In this document: piece by piece, positions 7,069 to 15,706 of the stretch
How positions within the stretch are numbered: the first letter of the stretch is position 1
Layout of the letters: every line of letters starts with the position of its first letter
Source of the DNA: Phycisphaerae bacterium
GTDB taxonomy: Bacteria; Planctomycetota; Phycisphaerae; UBA1845
Assembly: GCA_021604825.1 (NCBI GenBank)
Contig: BQJS01000055.1
Coordinates: forward strand, 1 to 24,217
Direction: 5' to 3'
Length of the DNA: 24,217 bases
Translations under genes and position numbers: made by a program
Notes under the pieces: model-generated
What the model saw: only the letters and a program-made list of their open reading frames with translations
Told to the model about the DNA's origin: nothing
Database searches by the model: none

Positions 7069-10000
7069 ATTTCAGTACTTCTATTGTGGTCTTCCAAATC
7101 CCAGTGAGCGGCCCACCCTCTTCAAGATAGATTTGAAGGCGCTCAGCCCCATCTGCGATGTCGCGCTGCAATTCCGATTTCTCGTTCTGAGATCGCGTCC
7201 TCAAGAACTCCAGTGTGTCGTTGTTTGGACATGAATGAATGAGAGTGTTCAGAGCATGGACACGCATAGATTCTTCGCTTAGCTCGACCGCCAATTCCCT
7301 TAGTTGTAATCGTGAAGCATCGGTTGGGTGGCAGGACGGGATGAGCGTAATTGCTCCTTCACGCATCTTGTGGTCCTCATGACCTTTTGCAATTCTTGCG
7401 ATCAACTCGCGTGTTTCGTCATCGGGGAAGAAGTGAACTAATAACTCCAGAAGATAGGAAGGTTTCTCGAATTCAGGCACAATGGTGAAATCGGATTCCA
7501 CAGCACCGATCAATAACCCCCTAGTGACATCATCGCACCATTGATTCAACAGTGTAACTAGTGAGATTAATCGAACGTAGGGCTCTGAATCCGAAGTCGC
7601 AAGATTGACGAGCAGCTTCCTTGTTTGCTCATCGGGCCATCTTCTAGAAATGGCCGCGATCGCGCTGAGCCTTTTTGCCTCCGTATTGCTCTTCAGCATA
7701 TCAAGCATTGCGTTTCGGCTTGAACTCAACGCCGCAACAAGAGAACAAAGCACGTTGTAAGCCAAATCCAAATCAGGTGACCATTCAGGAAACTCAATCG
7801 CCTCTGGCTCAGGAACGCCCGGCCAGCGTGCCCCCGCCTGCAACACGGCGTCGTGCATCTGATACATAAACCTAATCACTGGCAAATTGGCTTGGCTGAT
7901 TCCCAGGATCCTACGGCTTACTAATGTGTTCACGACGACACGGAATACTTCCGCCCCGGTCAATTCTTGAATCGTTCCGCGATCAGCCGCGCCAATGATT
8001 TGAACTGCTAACAACAGTTCTGGAACTGCGGTCGAAGTGCGTTTCTCAGGGGGATCGGCTCGCTTCGTCAGATTCAATAATACTGAGTTGACGAGTTCGT
8101 CATCGACTTGGCTACAGATGAGGAGAAGCACTTCTTGCCAAGCTTCTTCGCGACAGTGATCCTCGATCACTTTGGAAATTTCGTCGGCATCAAGTTTTCT
8201 CTTCTCCTTGTAAAGGTTTACATAGTGGTCCGCGCAGTAGAATTCGAGAAATGTGCGGTGAACGAATGCGTATCGATCATCTCCAACCGAGCAGATGATG
8301 AAATTGCGAACTCGCAGTTGCTTTACGAGTGCGTTTGCCGCAGCGCGTGACTGGCCAAAGCCCAGATTGCTCTGCAAATACTCTTCGATCAGGTCTGAAA
8401 GAGTGCTTCCTTCGATCATGTTGCCTCGCAGTCCGATCGGTCCGCTCTGCATAGCAAAAGCAATGCGTCGAAGGATCTCTTGCTTGGCTCGCAGGTCCAC
8501 TTCCCCTCTTAGTTGTGGGTAATCGTGCAGCGCACGGCCTGCGTCCCACTGATGAAGCAGTACGCGCGAGGCTTGAGCGTATAGCTCCGCGCGACTTCTT
8601 GGCAGTTCCTGGTTTCGATTGAGGATTGCCATCAGGGTAAGCAGCAGAGGGTTCCCTGCCAACATCGCAATCGGCGTCGAATCGTAGATGGCGTTGCGTA
8701 ATCGATCTCGCTTTACCTTGCCGTCTAGTTCATCTCTGTAGACCTCGCGATGCCACTTGTCGATGAATTGGTCAATTTGGTTTCTATCTAAGTCCTGCAA
8801 TACATATTGGCGGAAACCGACACCATTCATGCTGTGTGACTGGAATTCGACGATGCGGGACGTGACGATGATGCGAGTGTCTGGGTAGGTGCTTGTAAAG
8901 CGAACAATGTCATCGACGATGTCTTCTCGCTGCTTCGTATCGAAGATCTCGTCAAGCCCATCCAGTAGAAGTACTGCACGGTCCGGCTTCTTCAAGAATT
9001 GATTTACAAGTTGGCGTTCGTTTAGGCGAAAGTATCCGTTGGCGTCGTTCATGAACCGAGGAAACGACTTGCCGTTCAGGCAGGACCAACTGTTGTACTT
9101 TCGAAGATCGATCAACAGAGGTAGCGGCGAGGATTCGCGATCACTTGTATTTTCAATTCGAGCCCATCGAACTGCTAGGTAGCGAAGCAATGAAGACTTA
9201 CCCGAACCAGGGTCCCCCAGAACGACAACTCGATTCATCTTGGGATCGTCAAGAACATCAAGGACGGGAAGGGGTGGCTGTCTACTAAACTCTTGGTGGG
9301 AGTTGTTTCCCTTTGTTCCTTGCTCCGTCTTTTGACTGCCCGGCGCCGCGAGGCCCCTCTGCTCTTCCTTCGGGAGTTCGAGATTCCTCGGGCTGATTTC
9401 GATGCATTCACGGACCGTCTGTGGAATGAAAATTTTCCACAACCGCGTATTGTCATAGCTTGGTCCCGACGTGTCGAGGCTTTCTAGGTTGACGTGCTCA
9501 AATCTACCTTTGATCGCTTCGCGATACGCTACCAAGTCAAAGTCTGGCACGACTCCGACCAGTTCCGAAATCCCAGTCGACGCTTGCGTTGACGCCGATC
9601 TCGCGAACGCATCTCGTAAATCGGAAGATGATTCTCGAATCCTGCCAACCTCGCGTGCGAAACGTTTCGTGATACGTCGCCATTGGAACCCATTGGGTAA
9701 GGAGTGCCGTGCAACGCCTTGCCATACACCGTCGAACACCGCTGGATCAAGCTGAGTTTCTGACTCAATGAAGAGTGGGCCGATTACATTGCATACATCA
9801 TCGTGATTGATGAACGAGCGGACATCGTCCAACCAGTCCTCAAGTTCAGTGCGATCCAAGCCACAATCAAGTAATTCGTCTTCGATCAGTTGTAAGAGCT
9901 TCGTTGCGGCGCGACCAGTGGCTTTGGTTAGCGGATCGCGACTGAGTGGCGAGAATACTTTCTTGAAACACTTCTTGACGAAGTTTTCGCTTCCAGACTT

Positions 10001-10090
10001 CGCAACGTCCTTGGCCAGATCCTGCAAGATTGGCAAGAACACCAACAGCGTCGTTTCGGAAGCACCCCAGATTTCAAGCCAATTTGACAT
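7058..10090 (-). CDS. NACHT-domain STAND NTPase, putative anti-phage immune protein (1010 aa)
   Basis: Residues 1-250 are a helical N-terminal region containing PDFDLVAYREAIKGRFEHV and LESLDTSGP, then WKIFIPQTVREC and LPKEEQRG. This arrangement is familiar from large bacterial, notably cyanobacterial, NACHT proteins. The NACHT module runs from about 285 to 625: Walker A GDPGSGKSS (292-300), Walker B AVLLLDGLDEIF (372-383), the sensor-like IIVTSR (407-412), GNPLLLTLMA (479-488), and the closing FVHRTFLEFYCADHYV (609-624). The C-terminal 350 residues contain helical-repeat motifs (DEQTRKLLVNLA, DDETRELIARIA), probably HEAT-like and sensing. STAND NTPases of this kind oligomerise on detecting phage or cell damage. 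Which effector the N-terminus provides is not evident. ATG 10090 has only a weak ribosome binding site. The XRE and 362-residue genes lie upstream on the same strand. Confidence 0.92.
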   Translation of the reverse strand: MSNWLEIWGASETTLLVFLPILQDLAKDVAKSGSENFVKKCFKKVFSPLSRDPLTKATGRAATKLLQLIEDELLDCGLDRTELEDWLDDVRSFINHDDVCNVIGPLFIESETQLDPAVFDGVWQGVARHSLPNGFQWRRITKRFAREVGRIRESSSDLRDAFARSASTQASTGISELVGVVPDFDLVAYREAIKGRFEHVNLESLDTSGPSYDNTRLWKIFIPQTVRECIEISPRNLELPKEEQRGLAAPGSQKTEQGTKGNNSHQEFSRQPPLPVLDVLDDPKMNRVVVLGDPGSGKSSLLRYLAVRWARIENTSDRESSPLPLLIDLRKYNSWSCLNGKSFPRFMNDANGYFRLNERQLVNQFLKKPDRAVLLLDGLDEIFDTKQREDIVDDIVRFTSTYPDTRIIVTSRIVEFQSHSMNGVGFRQYVLQDLDRNQIDQFIDKWHREVYRDELDGKVKRDRLRNAIYDSTPIAMLAGNPLLLTLMAILNRNQELPRSRAELYAQASRVLLHQWDAGRALHDYPQLRGEVDLRAKQEILRRIAFAMQSGPIGLRGNMIEGSTLSDLIEEYLQSNLGFGQSRAAANALVKQLRVRNFIICSVGDDRYAFVHRTFLEFYCADHYVNLYKEKRKLDADEISKVIEDHCREEAWQEVLLLICSQVDDELVNSVLLNLTKRADPPEKRTSTAVPELLLAVQIIGAADRGTIQELTGAEVFRVVVNTLVSRRILGISQANLPVIRFMYQMHDAVLQAGARWPGVPEPEAIEFPEWSPDLDLAYNVLCSLVAALSSSRNAMLDMLKSNTEAKRLSAIAAISRRWPDEQTRKLLVNLATSDSEPYVRLISLVTLLNQWCDDVTRGLLIGAVESDFTIVPEFEKPSYLLELLVHFFPDDETRELIARIAKGHEDHKMREGAITLIPSCHPTDASRLQLRELAVELSEESMRVHALNTLIHSCPNNDTLEFLRTRSQNEKSELQRDIADGAERLQIYLEEGGPLTGIWKTTIEVLKLSE

Positions 10091-10112
10091 CGACGCAGCG
10101 TCCCATCTAAAA

Positions 10113-10128
10113 CAGAGTTGATACTCTG
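10113..10128 (-). promoter_or_regulatory. Hairpin just upstream of the NACHT start
   Basis: CAGAGT (10113-10118) pairs with ACTCTG (10123-10128); on the minus strand four T residues follow. It lies about 20 bases before the NACHT ATG, so it could be a weak terminator or attenuator limiting expression, or an operator. The 217-base gap before the NACHT gene (10091-10307) shows no other clear signal. Confidence 0.4.
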
Positions 10129-10307
10129 CGATTATCTGCTTTCTCTAATACCAGATCGGGCTGATCATGTTCCGACAACCGATGTTCTTTTGCAAGTCGC
10201 GTCGTGTTACGCGGGCCATTACTCTTGATGAATTATCGCTTTCTGTCGTGCGCATACTGAGGTCAATCGTTAAGATCATATTCCGATTCAATCCTTGAAT
10301 AGGGCTT

Positions 10308-11396
10308 CTACTTGCCTTTGCGTTTTTTGCGCTTGTTCGGTGGCGCTGTCCGTTCCTTCCCGTTGCGCATTGGGGCAGATTTAGACATTCGACCGCTCTT
10401 ACGCTTCCCTTCCGACGCTTCAATTGCGGAAGGCTGTAAAGTTTCAGTGTTCGCCGATTGAGGACGGTGTCGCCTAGGCGAGAACGCAAGCTTGTACCGT
10501 ACCAGTCGTTCAAGAAGGTCATTGGGAACGGTAGCCAATCGCCAGGGCTCTGCGATAGGGCCTACTAGGCTTCCGTGCTTTCCCAAAATCACGTTCTCGA
10601 TTTCATTTGCAAGTTCTGTGTCAATGCAATCTTCGGCGTCGTGGCGCGCCCGAATCGCACCAAGGACGTAAGTCCAGGTGGGAGATTGAATCATGTATTC
10701 CGCATCGTAAAGCAGTCGCGCTTCTTCAAAGCTGAAAATGCTAATCGGGTTTGCTGCTGCAATTCTATGCAGCGTGACGTATTCATTTAAATCAAAGTCT
10801 GTGGTCCAACCTGGTGCATTAGACTTGGGGTTGCGGCCTTCGGTCCACAGGTGCAGAGCCAATTGGTCATGGGCATATCTGCTCACGACTTCTTGCCTCA
10901 CATCCCGAAACCCAAAGCGTTCATTATCCGTAGTTCGCTTGAAGTTGACCGTAAGCGTATACTCAAAAACACTGATGTAGTGGTGCTCCCAAGATTCGAT
11001 CAAGTCGACTAGCTTGGCCGTACTCTTCCTGTCTCGAAAGAGCAAGTCTCTATATTGGTCAGCCATCGCGCGGCTGAGCCCAATCACGCACTCTTTGTTG
11101 AGATCATCTGGGTCTGCTTTGATGCCACTTGTAAGTTGGTCCCAAGAAACGGTGAGCGACTTATTTCTTGGCGGCACGTTCACATATGATTCAACAATCC
11201 CGAGCCGCACCAATTCTGCCGGCCAACTAACGTCAGTGAAAGGCGGCAAAAAATCTTCACTTGTCGATGCGATGTTCGCCAACACCCAGCCGATCGCATC
11301 GATAATGTGCCCTGCATCATCCGACCCGAATTGGCTCGGTTCAAACACAAAATGAGATTGATGTGGGACGGCAAGCAGCGACTCGAAGAGGATCAA
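10308..11396 (-). CDS. Unrecognised protein coupled to the XRE regulator (362 aa)
   Basis: The start is set at TTG 11396, one base after the TGA of the XRE gene and preceded by AGGA. A longer frame exists to 11567, but it overlaps the XRE gene. I recognise no domain. The body is mixed alpha/beta in appearance (FEYTLTVNFKRTTDNERFGF, SFEEARLLYDAEYMIQ) and the last 55 residues are strongly basic and low in complexity, ending PPNKRKKRKGK, suggesting contact with nucleic acid. A downstream partner of an XRE gene is often an ImmA/IrrE metallopeptidase, but no HExxH motif is present. The arrangement could also be a toxin-antitoxin pair or a cofactor of the downstream NACHT protein; neither is shown. 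Confidence 0.6.
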   Translation of the reverse strand: MILFESLLAVPHQSHFVFEPSQFGSDDAGHIIDAIGWVLANIASTSEDFLPPFTDVSWPAELVRLGIVESYVNVPPRNKSLTVSWDQLTSGIKADPDDLNKECVIGLSRAMADQYRDLLFRDRKSTAKLVDLIESWEHHYISVFEYTLTVNFKRTTDNERFGFRDVRQEVVSRYAHDQLALHLWTEGRNPKSNAPGWTTDFDLNEYVTLHRIAAANPISIFSFEEARLLYDAEYMIQSPTWTYVLGAIRARHDAEDCIDTELANEIENVILGKHGSLVGPIAEPWRLATVPNDLLERLVRYKLAFSPRRHRPQSANTETLQPSAIEASEGKRKSGRMSKSAPMRNGKERTAPPNKRKKRKGK

Positions 11397-11397
11397 G

Positions 11398-11676
11398 TCA
11401 CCGTCCTGGGGGTGTTCGCAAAAGGTGACGCAATTCGGCGGGAGCGCTACGTAAGTCAGCCAATCGGATGAGTTCTTGCAACTCGGAGTGTGAGAGGCCA
11501 AGTGCCTCTGCGACTCGATGCAATACTGTTTTGTTGATACCGCGAGGTTCCCTCTCCCATTTGGCAATTAGAGTGCGGGCGACTCCAACCTGCTCAGACA
11601 ATTTATCGGTGGCAATGCCCTTTTCTCGTCGCAATTGCCTAAGTCGCGTACCGAATTCGTCTGCAGGATTTCGCAT
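11398..11676 (-). CDS. XRE-family repressor-like regulator (92 aa)
   Basis: Residues 10-65 form a classic Cro/CI-type helix-turn-helix: LRQLRREKGIATDKLSEQVG, then VARTLIAKWEREPR and LHRVAEALGL. ATG 11676 is chosen because the domain starts there; earlier in-frame ATGs at 11688 and 11700 are possible and none has a ribosome binding site. A TATGAT sequence directly upstream on the minus strand would give a leaderless message from 11676. It diverges from the HTH gene at 11786, and the pair resembles the repressor/Ner switch of Mu. It is likely to regulate both directions. It is co-directional with the 362-residue and NACHT genes and could also set their expression. Confidence 0.82.
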   Translation of the reverse strand: MRNPADEFGTRLRQLRREKGIATDKLSEQVGVARTLIAKWEREPRGINKTVLHRVAEALGLSHSELQELIRLADLRSAPAELRHLLRTPPGR

Positions 11677-11749
11677 TCGTGCGATCATAGCGGAAACCAT
11701 CACAAAGGCCATGCTTGCCGTCGAAAAGCCCTTTTCGGGGTATTTGGTG

Positions 11750-11778
11750 CTGACAAAAGGTACTCTATGGGCTATTTT
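11750..11778 (+). promoter_or_regulatory. Predicted rightward promoter of the transposition operon
   Basis: CTGACA (11750-11755) and TATTTT (11773-11778) are 17 bases apart. The start would fall at about 11784-11786, essentially at the GTG/ATG of the HTH gene, implying a leaderless or near-leaderless message; no ribosome binding site is seen there. The region between the divergent regulators is where an operator would be expected. Confidence 0.4.
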
Positions 11779-11785
11779 GTTTGTG

Positions 11786-12061
11786 ATGATATGCAATCCA
11801 CGATTTAGGCCCCAGGCGGTGCGCGAACTGCTGAATCGCGAAGCCCTAAACATGTCTGGGTTCGCAGCACGTGTCGGCGTTTCGCGGCAGCGCGTTCATA
11901 GGTGGTTGACGGGCAAGTGCAGCCCACAATTCACCATGGTGCTAATCATGTGCGAAGAATTCGGTGTTGATCCAGGCTTCTTTGCGGACGGGCTCACAGG
12001 GCATTGTGGCGATCAGTTTTCGAAAGCGCCTGCAGCACTGGAAAGCGGGGCGGCCGGCTAA
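11786..12061 (+). CDS. Small HTH DNA-binding protein, Ner-like position (91 aa)
   Basis: Residues 10-65 are a helix-turn-helix: VRELLNREALNMSGFAARVG, SRQRVHRWLTGKCSPQ, then LIMCEEFGVDPGFF. The family is XRE-like. It starts at ATG 11786, with a GTG directly before it, and has no ribosome binding site. It is the first gene of the rightward run and is divergent from the XRE gene, as Ner is from the c repressor in phage Mu. Probable role: transcriptional control of the transposition genes. The TAA at 12059 is 2 bases before the next ATG, so translation is probably coupled. Confidence 0.7.
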   Translation: MICNPRFRPQAVRELLNREALNMSGFAARVGVSRQRVHRWLTGKCSPQFTMVLIMCEEFGVDPGFFADGLTGHCGDQFSKAPAALESGAAG

Positions 12062-12063
12062 CG

Positions 12064-12442
12064 ATGACGCCCAGGACCGCCAACCCGAGACAAACCAGTA
12101 AGCGTGAACCGCAACTGCGCACGGACGGCGAATTCATCGATTCGCGACCGTCGAAGTCTGATGCCGCCAATGCTTATGCGACAATCGCCGCGCGACTCGG
12201 AGAGGACCGATCCACATTGGAAACCACGACGTGGACGCCTGAACGGGAATCAATTCTTGACCTTACTCTACTACGAACTCGAGCGCGTCCCAACCGGCAT
12301 CCTTATCGCATGGATTCCAGTTATCTGCGAGCACACCAACGAAGCTGCAGGTGAAGCTCCGAAGCGCGATGCACTACCGACAGGCTGCCGTCTTGTCGGT
12401 GGCAATGAACGATTGGAAAACAGGACACCCAACGACAAATGA
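12064..12442 (+). pseudogene. Frameshifted small gene upstream of the transposase
   Basis: ATG 12064 follows the HTH stop by 2 bases. The first frame shows coding-like codons to about 12250 (EPQLRTDGEFIDSRPSKSDA, ATIAARLGEDRSTL), then loses character and stops at 12354. The +1 frame takes over near 12250-12280 with LTLLYYELERVPTGILIAWI and continues to TGA 12440-12442, which overlaps the next ATG (ATGA) as in a coupled operon. A one-base insertion or a sequence error explains this best. Joined, it would encode about 125 residues of unknown function. A programmed +1 shift is possible, but there is no stop codon at the switch point to drive it. Confidence 0.55.
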
Positions 12443-12792
12443 ATGCTGAATCCGCATTAGTTTTGAAACTCCCAGCCGAGAACGCAGACGCATCGTCGCG
12501 TTGGATTCCCGCAGACCGGCTCGGCTTGTCTGCGCGCCACACGTCGCGCCTTTTCAACGAACTGACACCACTAGGGGCGGCTCGCAAGCTGGGCACAACT
12601 CGGATGATTGATCGCAACCATCCCGAAGTGTCAAAGCGCATTGCTAAATCTGAAGTCGATCGGTCATACGAGGTTTTGCAAGAGGGTCGCTACACGCAAA
12701 AGCAGATCGATTCGGCGCGTCGCTGGATGAAGATCATCGTGGCAAGTAGACGGGATGTCTCAGCGTTTATGTCAGAACGCGGTGTTGGGTGA
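12439..12792 (+). CDS. MuA-like transposase, N-terminal HTH part (117 aa, before in-frame TGA)
   Basis: This reading frame is the same as that of the catalytic transposase gene that follows, separated only by TGA 12790-12792. Residues 20-70 (RWIPADRLGLSARHTSRLF, GAARKLGTTRMIDRNHPEV) fit the Mu-type winged HTH at the N-terminus of MuA-like transposases, and residues 85-113 (TQKQIDSARRWMKIIVASRR) read into the next domain. Beyond the TGA the frame continues with VEWFCKQRSEELGFGVLAVS, again as expected for the family. I infer one gene of about 713 codons, near MuA's usual 663 residues. Either the stop is a mutation, error or recoding site, or the DNA-binding part is made separately. The ATG overlaps the preceding stop. 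Confidence 0.7.
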   Translation: MNAESALVLKLPAENADASSRWIPADRLGLSARHTSRLFNELTPLGAARKLGTTRMIDRNHPEVSKRIAKSEVDRSYEVLQEGRYTQKQIDSARRWMKIIVASRRDVSAFMSERGVG

Positions 12793-12846
12793 ACCGTCGC
12801 TGTCGAATGGTTCTGCAAACAACGGTCGGAAGAACTCGGATTTGGT

Positions 12847-14577
12847 GTGCTTGCGGTCTCGACATTCAAGAGTCACGTCAAACGCTACGACCGATCCGGT
12901 CAATTCAAACTGCTTTCGCAGATCGATACGCGTGGGCGCAAGACGGGCCATGTCGTTACTTGCGATCCCGAGGCTTGGGCGTTTTTCTGCGACTACTATT
13001 TGGACGATCGCAAGATGTCAGTTGCGTTGTGCTATGACCTGACTGCTCACGAATGCAAGATCCGAGGTTGGGCGTGGCCATCAAAGCGGACGATTGAGCG
13101 CCGTATCAAGACCGACATCCCCTATATGACGCTTGTGCTTGAGCGCGAGGGGGAGAGGGCATTCAAGTCGAAATGTGTTCCGCGTATCCGTCGAAGCTAT
13201 GAAGACGTGCCAGCGGGAGACGTTTGGTGCGCTGACGAATGCACGCTTGACTTCTACTGCCAAGTCCCGAACGGCAAAGGCGGCATCAAACGTGGCCGAC
13301 CGATATTGACTGCTTGGTTGGACGTGCGTTCTCGAATGTTTATTGGATGGCACATTGGGCACCGTGCGAACAGCGACACGATCGTTGCCTCATTCAAGAT
13401 GGGGGTCCGCGAACACGGCCCACCATTGGAGGTTCATTGCGACAACGGCGAAGACTACAAATCCGTTGCGGGACGGAGCAAGAAATGGTCAGCAATTGAT
13501 CAGCAGCGCTTGGCTGATTTGTATAGTGAACTTGAGATCAAGGTGCATTGGGCGATTCCGTATGAGCCACAAGCCAAGATAATTGAAAGCCACTTTCGGG
13601 CGGTGCATGGGCGATTCGACAAGCTGTTTGATTCGTATTGCGGAAACAATCCCGAAGCCCGGCCCGATTTAGCCAACAAGATTCCTGTCCACAGGCTGCC
13701 GAAACTCGATGAAGTCCGCGAGCAGTTTTCAAAGTGGCTGTGCGCGCATCATGCCAAGCCGCAATCAGGTGACAGCATGTACAACCTGTCACCGCAACAA
13801 GCGATGTCACAATTCCGGGGCAAGTCGGTACGTCCGCCATTGAATGACGCTCTCCTTGAATTCTTATGCGCGAAGATCGTTGGCCCTGTGAAGGTTACGA
13901 AGGACGGCGTTCGTCATCAGGGAATTCAATACGGCCAAGGATGCGATGCACTGTATCGACTGCAGGGGGAGCGGGTTCTATTGCGTGTACAACCGGACAG
14001 ATTGGATTTCGTAGACGTTTGCGACCTTAACGGTAGGCCGGTTGCCAAAGCAACCAACGACAGACTGACTGGTGCCACGCAAGACGACATCCGGACCGCA
14101 ATGAGTCGGAGGAAACGAGCACGCAAGATAGCGCGCGAAGCGGCGTCCGAATCCGCTCACGCCACACGACGCTCCACCGTTTCTGCGGTGATTGCTGCGC
14201 AACATGATCGCAACAAATCTGAACAGATTGACACGCCACCAACCGATCCACCGATTTCGGTTAAGGCCGTTCGACCGGACCTCCGTGAAGCTGTTGAACG
14301 CATAGCGTCCGGGGCGACGTCAAGCAGCGATCAAGCAAGAACCAATCGGCGATCGAATTCCGCGAACTTGTCCGACCTGTGCGGCGACACGGGATCACTT
14401 AAAGGCGACAAGCCAATGCGCAGAAAACACGCACATGCTGACGAGTTGTTGACGACGCGCAGCCTGGATGGCGAGTCCGACGAGATGGACGTTGTCGAGG
14501 GTGATGAGGGATCGAAACCCATCGATGCATTCAGCTTGCTCGGAGGAGCGATCCATGCCGAACGACGAAGGGCGTAA
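12847..14577 (+). CDS. MuA/TnsB-like DDE transposase, catalytic part (576 aa from GTG)
   Basis: Residues 1-30 contain an HTH-like segment (VSTFKSHVKRYDRSGQ), and 38-90 a second DNA-binding segment (PEAWAFFCDYYLDD, RGWAWPSKRTIERRI). The integrase-fold core has the catalytic triad D130 (DVWCADE), D199 (VHCDNGEDY) and E247 (AKIIESHFR). A Mu-transposase C-terminal barrel covers about 325-410, followed by a charged tail likely to contact the ATPase. It would cut element ends and join them to target DNA. GTG 12847 is the only start between the TGA at 12790 and the domain; it has a weak upstream GGAAGAA. The gene overlaps the ATPase gene by 23 bases, which means tight coupling. It is probably the main part of one gene interrupted by the TGA. 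Confidence 0.9.
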   Translation: MLAVSTFKSHVKRYDRSGQFKLLSQIDTRGRKTGHVVTCDPEAWAFFCDYYLDDRKMSVALCYDLTAHECKIRGWAWPSKRTIERRIKTDIPYMTLVLEREGERAFKSKCVPRIRRSYEDVPAGDVWCADECTLDFYCQVPNGKGGIKRGRPILTAWLDVRSRMFIGWHIGHRANSDTIVASFKMGVREHGPPLEVHCDNGEDYKSVAGRSKKWSAIDQQRLADLYSELEIKVHWAIPYEPQAKIIESHFRAVHGRFDKLFDSYCGNNPEARPDLANKIPVHRLPKLDEVREQFSKWLCAHHAKPQSGDSMYNLSPQQAMSQFRGKSVRPPLNDALLEFLCAKIVGPVKVTKDGVRHQGIQYGQGCDALYRLQGERVLLRVQPDRLDFVDVCDLNGRPVAKATNDRLTGATQDDIRTAMSRRKRARKIAREAASESAHATRRSTVSAVIAAQHDRNKSEQIDTPPTDPPISVKAVRPDLREAVERIASGATSSSDQARTNRRSNSANLSDLCGDTGSLKGDKPMRRKHAHADELLTTRSLDGESDEMDVVEGDEGSKPIDAFSLLGGAIHAERRRA

Positions 14578-15700
14578 AGATACGTTTGATTTGATTGGCC
14601 AGGATGGCCAGATCGCGAGGACAGCAAGGATGCTGACAGAAGATGAAACTCTTACCAACGCGCGCAAACACGACATTGTTGAGCGAGTGAAGGACTACGC
14701 GCAGCGGAATGAAATCACCCTCGTGCAGATTGCCCGCGAGATCGGCATAAGCCAGAGTACCGTTTCTGAAGTGCTCTTGCGCAAGTACTCCGGCAAAGCT
14801 GACAAGCACTTACGCGCTCTAAATAATTGGCTTGAATTGACCGTCCGACGCCAGAATGTCATTCAGAACAAGAAATGGGTTGATACGGCCGTCGCCCGAG
14901 AAATCGTTATGGTTGCCGAGTTAGCGAGCGAAACACTCTGCATGGCTGCGGTATGGGGGCCAGCTCGAATCGGAAAGTCCTTTACGCTCGAAGCGATCGC
15001 CGGGAGCGATAGGCTGGGGAGTCCGATTCTGTTTCGGGTCACCGAGTCTTGTACGAAGCCGACGCCATTTACTCGCATGCTCTGCGAGGCTTTGGAGTTG
15101 TCCATTTCGGTAACCTTTGATCGCCTTCAGAGCAATATCATTAAACGACTCAAAGGCACCAAACGAATGCTTATGATCGACGAAGTAGATCGCGCCACAT
15201 ACAAAACTCTTGAACTCATCCGCGACATTCACGACAAAACCGGTTGCCCAATATTGTTGGCCGGGAAGCCGACCGTCTATCAAAGACTGGGATTTCGAGA
15301 CACTGGTGACTTCTGTGAAGTTCTGGATCAGCTCTCAGGGCGAATTGCATTTCGACGCGATTTGACGGAGCGGACACGCCGCCGCGACAACCCGGAGCCA
15401 CTATTCTCATTGAAGGACATTCGTCGTTTGATTCAGATTTCCAATCTCGATCTGAAGGTAAGCCGTGAAGCCGAAGAGTGGCTGCAGGATCGAGCATGCA
15501 TGCTTGGCATGGGCGGCTTTGGCAAGGCTGTCATTTTACTCTACCTGTCATACAAGCTGGCCAAAACGAAAGGTGATGACGAGATAAACGTCGATCACTT
15601 GGATGCAGTTGAAGAGCTGACGCTCGGGCATGAGGACTTGGAACGCGTCGAGGCAAAGGTGGCGGAATCGTCGGGTACGAAGATCAGAAGACTTGGATAG
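14555..15700 (+). CDS. MuB/TnsC-like AAA+ ATPase, transposition target selector (381 aa)
   Basis: ATG 14555 is chosen because GGAGGAG (14542-14548) precedes it at 6 bases. Residues 44-95 are a helix-turn-helix (VKDYAQRNEITLVQIAREIG, ISQSTVSEVLLRKYSGK) followed by LRALNNWLE, the same domain order as in phage MuB. The AAA+ domain has Walker A GPARIGKS (135-142), Walker B MLMIDEVD (205-212) and a sensor region LLAGKPTVYQRLG (234-246). MuB and TnsC form ATP-dependent filaments on target DNA, recruit the transposase and give target immunity. The N-terminal HTH makes MuB the closer relative than TnsC. It overlaps the transposase gene's end, so the two are co-expressed. Confidence 0.9.
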   Translation: MPNDEGRKDTFDLIGQDGQIARTARMLTEDETLTNARKHDIVERVKDYAQRNEITLVQIAREIGISQSTVSEVLLRKYSGKADKHLRALNNWLELTVRRQNVIQNKKWVDTAVAREIVMVAELASETLCMAAVWGPARIGKSFTLEAIAGSDRLGSPILFRVTESCTKPTPFTRMLCEALELSISVTFDRLQSNIIKRLKGTKRMLMIDEVDRATYKTLELIRDIHDKTGCPILLAGKPTVYQRLGFRDTGDFCEVLDQLSGRIAFRRDLTERTRRRDNPEPLFSLKDIRRLIQISNLDLKVSREAEEWLQDRACMLGMGGFGKAVILLYLSYKLAKTKGDDEINVDHLDAVEELTLGHEDLERVEAKVAESSGTKIRRLG

Positions 15701-15706
15701 CAATAC

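Noticed and set aside
10308..11396. ImmA/IrrE-type metallopeptidase, suggested by the XRE neighbour
   Set aside because: No HExxH motif is present anywhere in the protein.
11397..11567. Longer N-terminus for the 362-residue protein, reaching 11567
   Set aside because: It would overlap the XRE gene by 170 bases, and that stretch is explained by the HTH domain in the other frame.
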